Source: Hyphomicrobiales bacterium
GTDB lineage: Bacteria > Pseudomonadota > Alphaproteobacteria > Rhizobiales > OSC116
Length of the DNA: 7,348 nucleotides
Reading direction: 5' to 3'
Assembly (NCBI GenBank): GCA_013214985.1
Contig: JABSRY010000113.1
Location: forward strand, 1-7,348
Position 1 is the first letter of the stretch; each line of letters opens with the position of its first letter. The position numbers and the translations under genes are program-made. Below are positions 1 through 4,511 of the stretch, piece after piece. Below the pieces are notes generated by a model. The model made no database searches. It was given only the letters and a program-made list of their open reading frames with translations, and was not told where the DNA came from.

Positions 1-1
1 C

Positions 2-1414
2 CCCGAAAAAGCCGCTCAAATATTACGCCATTCGTTGTTAAAAAAGAAAACCCGTGCGCGGATATATGATGGCGAGGGTGTGGTGTTGTTAGATTCTCGG
101 TCTTTATATTCTGGCGGGGATATTTTTAAAACCGAACTCGCGCCAATTGGACAAAATGAACTGGTTTGGTATGAAGACTTTTTACAATGGATTAAGCTTA
201 GTTATTTGCGCCGAGACCTTGCTCTTTATAAAGAATATTCAGGTGAAAATGGACGGCGTTATAGCGAGGTTGCAATTGCTCTAAATGGTGAAACCGCAAG
301 TAATGTACGGGTCGATGAAAATGGCAACTTGGTTTTATCGGTTGCTGTGCCGATACAAAAATTGCGATCTGTTTTAGGGATCTTACTATTATCCAGCACG
401 GGTACGGATATTGAAGCCATGGTTTATACGGAGCGGGTGAACTTGCTACAATTGTTTGCCATTGTTGCCATTGTTATGGCAGTGCTTTCTTTTGTACTTG
501 CACATACAATTGCGCGGCCCATGCGTGTGCTCGCCAATGCCGCCGAAGAAGTGGGTAATGATATTGCCAATATTGACTTATTACCAAATTATTCTAAACG
601 AAAAGATGAAATTGGGCATTTGTCTGGTTCGTTAGGACGGATGACGGAGGCGTTGTTTAGCCGTATTGAAGCGATTGAGCGGTTTGCTGCTGATGTATCG
701 CATGAGTTAAAAAACCCGCTTACATCGTTACGCAGTGCGGTGGAAACTCTGCCAGTGGCAAAAAGCGATAAAAATAAACAACGATTGTTAGAAATAATAT
801 TGCAAGATGTGCAAAGGCTAGACCGATTAATTACCGATATATCGGATGCGTCTCGCTTAGATGCCGAGCTTGCCCGTGAGGAAAAAGAAATAGTTGATTT
901 GCGGGCGTTGCTTGAAACCTTAAGCTTGATTGCTAACGATACCAAAAAAGAGGGTGAGGCGGTAATTGTGCTGAATATAGCTGAGCCTGATGCAAATATT
1001 TATAAAGGTGATAATGCTTTTGAAGTTGCAGGTCATAATATTCGCCTAGGCCAAGTTATTCAAAATTTAATTGGTAATGCGCGCTCATTCTCACCTATAA
1101 ATAGTGAAATTGATATATTTATGCGTCGGCTCGATGACCGTATTTATATTGATGTGATAGACCAAGGTACTGGCATTCAGGCCGAAAATATTAATAAAAT
1201 TTTTGAACGCTTCTATACCGATAGACAACATATGCTTGATGTGGATCAGAATTTATATATCCAACAAGGTTTTGGTAATAATTCTGGTTTGGGCTTATCT
1301 ATTTGTAAGCAGATTGTTGAAGGGCATCAGGGCAGTATTTCGGCAGAGAATATTATTATTGATGGCAAATTGTTGGGCGCAAAATTTTCGATAATACTAC
1401 CAATTGGGTTGTGA
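2..1414 (+). CDS. chvG: ChvG/ExoS-type sensor histidine kinase, 5' end missing
   Basis: This is the membrane sensor kinase of the ChvG-ChvI two-component system, which in alphaproteobacteria responds to acid and envelope stress. The frame is open from base 2 with no credible start, so the N-terminus lies outside the window and 470 residues remain. Counting from base 2, the end of a periplasmic sensor region (with TRARIYD and VVLLDSR) is followed by a membrane segment at about 148-170 and a HAMP domain to about 222. The H-box SHELKNPL has phospho-acceptor His234. The ATPase domain shows the N-box with Asn359, G1 with Asp387/Gly389/Gly391, the IFERFY F-box and G2 GLGL at 429-432, so all catalytic motifs are present. 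About ten extra residues seem to sit in the ATP lid between YTDR and GFGNNSG. hprK follows after 42 bases, as in Rhizobiales. The family call is secure; the exact ChvG orthology rests on sequence likeness and neighbours. Confidence 0.92.
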   Translation, partial: PEKAAQILRHSLLKKKTRARIYDGEGVVLLDSRSLYSGGDIFKTELAPIGQNELVWYEDFLQWIKLSYLRRDLALYKEYSGENGRRYSEVAIALNGETASNVRVDENGNLVLSVAVPIQKLRSVLGILLLSSTGTDIEAMVYTERVNLLQLFAIVAIVMAVLSFVLAHTIARPMRVLANAAEEVGNDIANIDLLPNYSKRKDEIGHLSGSLGRMTEALFSRIEAIERFAADVSHELKNPLTSLRSAVETLPVAKSDKNKQRLLEIILQDVQRLDRLITDISDASRLDAELAREEKEIVDLRALLETLSLIANDTKKEGEAVIVLNIAEPDANIYKGDNAFEVAGHNIRLGQVIQNLIGNARSFSPINSEIDIFMRRLDDRIYIDVIDQGTGIQAENINKIFERFYTDRQHMLDVDQNLYIQQGFGNNSGLGLSICKQIVEGHQGSISAENIIIDGKLLGAKFSIILPIGL

Positions 1415-1456
1415 CTTTGCTAGACTGAGCCTATTAATAACAAAATATTTGAATTT

Positions 1457-1954
1457 ATGGAAAATACCACAAAACTAATCCATGCAACCACCATCTATTT
1501 AGATGGGTATGGGGTTATGATTTCGGGGCCTTCTGGCATCGGAAAATCGTCACTGGCGCTTGATTTGTTAAATGATGCGCATGGTTTTGAATATATACTT
1601 TTAAACTCAGGTAATAATAAGCTAGTCGCAGATGACCAAACACTTATTGCCAAAGTAGAAACGGATGGGGGCGCCCAGTTGCAAGCAAATTGCCCTCAAA
1701 ATATTGAAGGAAAATTTGAAGTAAGGGGGTTAGGAATTATAAATCTGCCTTATAAATCTCCCGCTCCAATAAATTTATATGTAGAAATTGTTGATAATCT
1801 ACCAGAGCGTATGCCCGCTAAAAAAAACCAAACTCGTAAATTGTTGGGCGTGTCCATTTCTTTTATTCAGATTTATAAGAATGACCGCTTTGCAAAAGCT
1901 CGAGTGCGGGCGGCTTTATATGCACATATGCGAGACAAGCTTATATCATCTTGA
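1457..1954 (+). CDS. hprK: HPr kinase/phosphorylase, short alphaproteobacterial type
   Basis: This cytosolic enzyme phosphorylates a regulatory serine of HPr and removes the phosphate again, linking metabolic state to phosphotransferase signalling. The 165 residues contain a Walker A loop GPSGIGKS at 24-31, the LVADD motif at 56-60, and the HprK signature VRGLGIINLP at 89-98. The protein matches only the catalytic half of the Gram-positive enzymes of about 310 residues. The missing N-terminal domain is normal for alphaproteobacteria and is not a truncation. The ATG at 1457 is the only good start: an in-frame stop lies upstream at 1421-1423, although no clear Shine-Dalgarno sequence precedes it. 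The 42-base gap after chvG has no terminator, so the two are probably co-transcribed. Its target HPr, with Ser46 intact, is encoded two genes downstream. Confidence 0.93.
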   Translation: MENTTKLIHATTIYLDGYGVMISGPSGIGKSSLALDLLNDAHGFEYILLNSGNNKLVADDQTLIAKVETDGGAQLQANCPQNIEGKFEVRGLGIINLPYKSPAPINLYVEIVDNLPERMPAKKNQTRKLLGVSISFIQIYKNDRFAKARVRAALYAHMRDKLISS

Positions 1955-2023
1955 ATTTGACTTTGTTATGTGGCGCTTATTCACATAGAGTCCCAAAAAA
2001 ATATGTATCAGATAAAAGTTGTG

Positions 2024-2053
2024 TTGAATTTTATTTAAAATTGTCACTATACT
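2024..2053 (+). promoter_or_regulatory. possible sigma-70 promoter for manX-ptsH
   Basis: A TTGAAT (2024-2029) and a TATACT (2048-2053) are separated by 18 bases, upstream of the EIIA start at 2090. A perfect TATAAT also occurs at 2054-2059 but has no -35 box at a normal distance. The area is very AT-rich, so chance matches are likely. Position in the 135-base gap after hprK is the main support. The rest of that gap holds a GANTC site at 1988-1992 and a weak 6-base inverted repeat (1967-1972 with 1982-1987) without a T-tract. Confidence 0.35.
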
Positions 2054-2074
2054 TATAATTTACGGGAATAAAAT

Positions 2075-2080
2075 AGGTGG
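2075..2080 (+). promoter_or_regulatory. ribosome binding site that decides the manX start
   Basis: AGGTGG lies nine bases before the ATG at 2090. An in-frame TTG at 2084 would have only three bases of spacing. The ATG also gives the family's usual opening MIGLVLVTHG, so the ATG is preferred. Confidence 0.7.
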
Positions 2081-2089
2081 TAATTGTTA

Positions 2090-2488
2090 ATGATAGGTTT
2101 GGTGTTGGTCACGCATGGGGCTTTAGCAGGCGAATTTAGGGCGGCAATGGAACATGTTGTTGGCGAACAAGAGTTTTTAGTTGCAATTTCAATTGGCCCA
2201 GATGATGACATGGACGAGCGACGCGGAGAAATTGTTGAAGCTGTTAAAGCCGTTAATAATGATAATGGGGTTATTCTGCTAACGGATATGTTTGGCGGAA
2301 CGCCATCTAACCTTGCAATTTCTATGATGGATATGCCGAATATCGAAGTGATTGCAGGGGTGAATTTGCCTATGTTAATTAAATTCGCGGCAGTTAGAGA
2401 AACATCCACTCTTGAAGAAGCTGCTTTACAAGTGCAAGAAGCGGGTCGTAAATATATCTCGATTGCTAGCCAAGTATTAGCGGGATAA
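2090..2488 (+). CDS. manX: PTS EIIA component, mannose family (EIIA-Man/ManX-like)
   Basis: This is a stand-alone cytosolic EIIA domain of the mannose PTS family. Such a protein accepts phosphate from HPr on a histidine. In alphaproteobacteria it is usually regulatory, because no EIIB, EIIC or EIID permease genes accompany it, and none is seen here. The 132 residues begin MIGLVLVTHG, with His9 as the expected phosphorylation site. The family motif TDMFGGTPSN is at 65-74. Length matches a single EIIA domain. The gene lies between hprK and ptsH, the usual alphaproteobacterial order, and ptsH follows after 18 bases in the same frame, so the two should be translated from one message. The gene rapZ, which separates hprK and manX in some related genomes, is absent. 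The name manX is used for this orthologue in rhizobia and does not imply mannose uptake. Confidence 0.92.
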   Translation: MIGLVLVTHGALAGEFRAAMEHVVGEQEFLVAISIGPDDDMDERRGEIVEAVKAVNNDNGVILLTDMFGGTPSNLAISMMDMPNIEVIAGVNLPMLIKFAAVRETSTLEEAALQVQEAGRKYISIASQVLAG

Positions 2489-2506
2489 ATTACGATTGGG
2501 TTTGTT

Positions 2507-2776
2507 GTGAGTGAATTAATATTAGAAATTTGTAATAAACGCGGTCTTCATGCACGGGCATCGGCAAAATTTGTTAAATGTGCGGAACAATTTAAATCCA
2601 AAGTCATGGTGTCTAAAGCTGGGGTATCGGTTGATGCGCGCTCAATAATGGGCTTGATGATGCTGGGTGCCTCTATCGGTTGTTCGATTAGAGTTGAGGC
2701 GGATGGCAAGGATGCGGATGATGCGCTAAATGCAATTGCCGAATTGGTCGCACGGAGATTTGATGAAGAATGCTAA
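2507..2776 (+). CDS. ptsH: HPr family phosphocarrier protein
   Basis: This small cytosolic phosphocarrier passes phosphate from enzyme I, not encoded here, to EIIA proteins. It is 89 residues long, the normal HPr size. His15 sits in the active-site motif GLHARAS (13-19). Ser46, in RSIMGLMML (45-53), aligns with the serine phosphorylated by HprK. Both control sites are therefore intact, consistent with the hprK gene just upstream. The start is GTG at 2507; going back in frame, only ATT, ACG and GGG-type codons lie between it and the manX stop, so no better start exists. The Shine-Dalgarno is weak, which fits translational coupling to manX. In alphaproteobacteria this protein often works in the PTS-Ntr branch and may be called NPr; the sequence does not separate these names. 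Confidence 0.93.
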   Translation: MSELILEICNKRGLHARASAKFVKCAEQFKSKVMVSKAGVSVDARSIMGLMMLGASIGCSIRVEADGKDADDALNAIAELVARRFDEEC

Positions 2777-2801
2777 CTAATTCGATCATGGTAATATTTG
2801 G

Positions 2802-2873
2802 CTGCCATTAAATTAATTTCCTTTAATTTTAATATGACGTTGACGCGTGATAAAAGCTGTATGGCAGATTTTT
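2802..2873 (+). terminator. possible terminator or structured RNA after ptsH
   Basis: CTGCCAT (2802-2808) is the exact reverse complement of ATGGCAG (2861-2867), and five T's follow at 2869-2873. The 52-base loop can itself form an AT hairpin: AAATTAA (2810-2816) with TTAATTT (2823-2829). A T-tract after a GC-containing stem, 25 bases past the ptsH stop, suggests an end point for the manX-ptsH message. The long loop is atypical for an intrinsic terminator, so it may be another RNA structure or chance. Confidence 0.35.
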
Positions 2874-2875
2874 AG

Positions 2876-2927
2876 CATCAGGACGGCTGGAATGTCGCGT
2901 TGAACTAGTGGAACCTGACTCCGCTCC
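2876..2927 (+). other. GC-richer non-coding block with potential hairpin and pseudoknot
   Basis: Between ptsH and ahcY, about 50 bases are visibly richer in G and C than the AT-rich DNA on both sides. No open reading frame of useful length with a ribosome binding site covers them. AGTGGA (2907-2912) can pair with TCCGCT (2920-2925) around a seven-base loop. Within that loop CCTGA (2914-2918) is complementary to upstream TCAGG (2878-2882). A GANTC site lies at 2917-2921. It does not match the riboswitch families I know. It could be a small RNA, a leader element or a remnant. Confidence 0.3.
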
Positions 2928-2953
2928 AAAACTCATTTGCATTATTTTGACTC

Positions 2954-2996
2954 ATAAAGAAATGTTTATATGTTTTTATAAAGAAATGTTTATATG
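2954..2996 (+). repeat. two tandem 19-base palindromic repeats, likely operator
   Basis: ATAAAGAAATGTTTATATG occurs twice, identically, at 2954-2972 and 2978-2996, with start points 24 bases apart. Each copy contains an inverted repeat ATAAA-N6-TTTAT, which in the second copy extends to TATAAA-N6-TTTATA. Repeated palindromes ending five bases before the putative -35 box of ahcY are the usual form of a site for a dimeric regulator. The ArsR-family repressor SahR controls ahcY in several proteobacteria and is a candidate. I could not compare its motif, so the regulator is inference. Confidence 0.6.
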
Positions 2997-3000
2997 CTGG

Positions 3001-3029
3001 TTGAAATTTTGCTCGATGGCTGTTATATA
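3001..3029 (+). promoter_or_regulatory. probable sigma-70 promoter of ahcY
   Basis: TTGAAA (3001-3006) and TATATA (3024-3029) are spaced by 17 bases. Transcription would begin near 3036 and leave a leader of about 23 bases, too short for a riboswitch. Control would then fall to the palindromic repeats immediately upstream. A second possible pair, TTGACT (2947-2952) and TATGTT (2969-2974), would place the first repeat across the promoter. Confidence 0.5.
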
Positions 3030-3048
3030 TTTTTTATTATTTACTTTT

Positions 3049-3052
3049 GGAG
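3049..3052 (+). promoter_or_regulatory. ribosome binding site that decides the ahcY start
   Basis: GGAG at 3049-3052 lies six bases before the ATG at 3059. An in-frame TTG at 3047 overlaps this site and so cannot be the start. The ATG gives [17 protein letters not shown], in line with the family N-terminus. Confidence 0.75.
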
Positions 3053-3058
3053 ATTATT

Positions 3059-4351
3059 ATGAGTTTCACAGATTATAAAGTGGCTGACATGAGCCTTGCC
3101 GACTGGGGTCGTAAAGAAGTTGCAATTGCTGAGACTGAAATGCCTGGGTTAATGGCACTTCGTGAAGAGTTTGGTAAAAGTAAACCGCTTAAAGGTGCGC
3201 GTATTGCTGGTTGCCTGCATATGACTATTCAAACTGCAGTACTTATTGAAACGCTTATTGCGCTTGGTGCTGAAATTCGTTGGTCAAGTTGTAATATTTT
3301 TTCTACGCAAGACCAAGCTGCTGCAGCCATGGCCGAAGCGGATGTGCCTGTATTTGCATGGAAAGGCCTAAGCGAAGATGAGTTCAATTGGTGCATTGAA
3401 CAAACTATTGCGGGCCCTGATGGTTGGGCGCCAAATATGATTTTGGATGATGGTGGCGATTTAACCATCATGATGCACGAAAAATACCCTGAACTTATGG
3501 ATGATGTGCGCGGGCTAAGTGAAGAGACAACAACAGGTGTGATGCGTCTTTACGAAATGGCCAAAGCAGGGACACTTAAAGTGCCGGCTATTAATGTAAA
3601 TGACAGTGTAACAAAATCTAAATTCGATAATTTATATGGTTGCCGTGAAAGCCTTGTTGATGGTATTAAGCGTGCTACCGACGTGATGATTGCAGGTAAA
3701 ATTTGTGTTGTTGCTGGGTTTGGTGATGTGGGCAAGGGTTCTTCTGAAAGCCTAAGAAGCCAAGGTGCACGTGTTATGGTCACTGAAATTGACCCGATTT
3801 GCGCGTTGCAAGCTGCAATGGAAGGTTATGAAGTTGTAACTATGGATGAAGCTGCAAAATTAGGCGACATTTTTGTAACAACTACAGGTAATAAAGATGT
3901 GATTACCATCGACCATATGCGCGAAATGAAAGACAGAGCTATTGTCTGTAATATTGGGCATTTTGATAGCGAAATTCAAGTTTCGGCGTTGCGTAATTTA
4001 AAATGGCACAATGTTAAACCACAAGTTGATGAAGTTGAATTCCCTGATGGTAAGCGCATTCTATTGCTAGCGGAAGGCCGTTTGGTTAACCTTGGTTGTG
4101 CTACTGGTCACCCAAGTTTTGTAATGTCTGCTAGTTTTACAAACCAAGTATTGGCGCAAATTGAAATTTGGGAAAATTACAAAAACTATAAAAATGAAGT
4201 TTATGTATTGCCGAAGCATTTGGATGAAAAAGTGGCGCATTTACACCTTGCTAAATTGGGTGTTAAATTAACAAAGCTAACCCAAGATCAAGCTGATTAT
4301 TTGTCCTTACCTGTTGACGGGCCGTTTAAAGCGGATCATTACCGTTACTAA
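3059..4351 (+). CDS. ahcY: adenosylhomocysteinase (SAH hydrolase), short form
   Basis: This cytosolic NAD-dependent enzyme splits S-adenosyl-L-homocysteine into adenosine and homocysteine, relieving product inhibition of methyltransferases and feeding methionine recycling. The 430 residues include the substrate-site segment [10 protein letters not shown] with His54, [16 protein letters not shown] (E155-E156), and [20 protein letters not shown]. The NAD-binding glycine motif is G220-F-G-D-V-G225, followed by IGHFD and [20 protein letters not shown]. The end KADHYRY carries the Lys and Tyr that reach the partner subunit's NAD. Between DDGGDLT and SEETTTG the protein is short, as in the animal enzyme of 432 residues, and lacks the insert of about 40 residues found in rhizobial enzymes of about 466. 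It is a single gene between its own promoter and a strong terminator, with tandem palindromes upstream. Codon use looks like that of its neighbours. Confidence 0.98.
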   Translation: MSFTDYKVADMSLADWGRKEVAIAETEMPGLMALREEFGKSKPLKGARIAGCLHMTIQTAVLIETLIALGAEIRWSSCNIFSTQDQAAAAMAEADVPVFAWKGLSEDEFNWCIEQTIAGPDGWAPNMILDDGGDLTIMMHEKYPELMDDVRGLSEETTTGVMRLYEMAKAGTLKVPAINVNDSVTKSKFDNLYGCRESLVDGIKRATDVMIAGKICVVAGFGDVGKGSSESLRSQGARVMVTEIDPICALQAAMEGYEVVTMDEAAKLGDIFVTTTGNKDVITIDHMREMKDRAIVCNIGHFDSEIQVSALRNLKWHNVKPQVDEVEFPDGKRILLLAEGRLVNLGCATGHPSFVMSASFTNQVLAQIEIWENYKNYKNEVYVLPKHLDEKVAHLHLAKLGVKLTKLTQDQADYLSLPVDGPFKADHYRY

Positions 4352-4378
4352 ATGTGCAAAATTAAAATAATAATAATG

Positions 4379-4402
4379 AGGGAGCTTTTTGCTCCCTTTT
4401 TC
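4379..4402 (+). terminator. intrinsic terminator after ahcY
   Basis: AGGGAGC (4379-4385) pairs perfectly with GCTCCCT (4391-4397) around a TTTTT loop, and the T-run reaches 4401. It lies 27 bases past the ahcY stop. This is a textbook Rho-independent terminator and separates ahcY from divL transcription. Confidence 0.92.
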
Positions 4403-4430
4403 TATGGGAAAATGTTTTTATATGGTTAAA

Positions 4431-4450
4431 GTGACTATACGCATAGTCGC
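4431..4450 (+). repeat. short inverted repeat upstream of divL
   Basis: GTGACTAT (4431-4438) can pair with ATAGTCGC (4443-4450), with one G-T wobble, around the loop ACGC. No T-tract follows, so it is not a terminator. At 62-81 bases before the divL start it could be an operator. A GANTC site (GATTC, 4452-4456) directly follows it. Confidence 0.4.
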
Positions 4451-4486
4451 TGATTCGAACCGTCGTGGTATTGGCAAAGTGGTATA

Positions 4487-4492
4487 TATAAT
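4487..4492 (+). promoter_or_regulatory. possible -10 box for divL
   Basis: A perfect TATAAT lies 19 bases before the divL ATG. No convincing -35 box is found 16-18 bases upstream; TTGGCA at 4471-4476 is only ten bases away. A promoter is expected here because a strong terminator separates ahcY from divL. The exact site is uncertain. Confidence 0.3.
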
Positions 4493-4511
4493 ATTTGAAT
4501 AGAGATATAAA

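Noticed and set aside
35..37. TTG as a start of the first gene
   Set aside because: The same frame is open to base 2 with ChvG-like residues before the TTG, and no ribosome binding site precedes it. The gene is cut by the window edge.
2084..2086. TTG start for manX two codons earlier
   Set aside because: Only three bases separate it from the AGGTGG site, and the ATG at 2090 gives the family N-terminus.
2813..2826. CtrA-like box TTAA-N6-TTAA
   Set aside because: CtrA sites have a seven-base spacer. Here it is six, in very AT-rich DNA where TTAA is common.
2845..2854. GCGTGATAAA, resembling the core of SAM-II riboswitches
   Set aside because: The upstream partner strand for the first stem and the conserved loop are absent, and the A-rich GCTAAAAAGG-type segment does not follow. 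The best ahcY promoter also lies downstream of it.
2834..2875. Short ORF of 13 codons that might be a leader peptide
   Set aside because: There is no ribosome binding site before its ATG, no run of methionine codons, and it overlaps the long inverted repeat.
3047..3049. TTG start for ahcY
   Set aside because: It overlaps the GGAG ribosome binding site used by the ATG at 3059.
4452..4461. GATTCGAACC, the reverse complement of a tRNA T-loop sequence
   Set aside because: On the minus strand the flanking bases do not form the five-pair T-stem, and no acceptor or anticodon arm is visible. No tRNA gene is supported.
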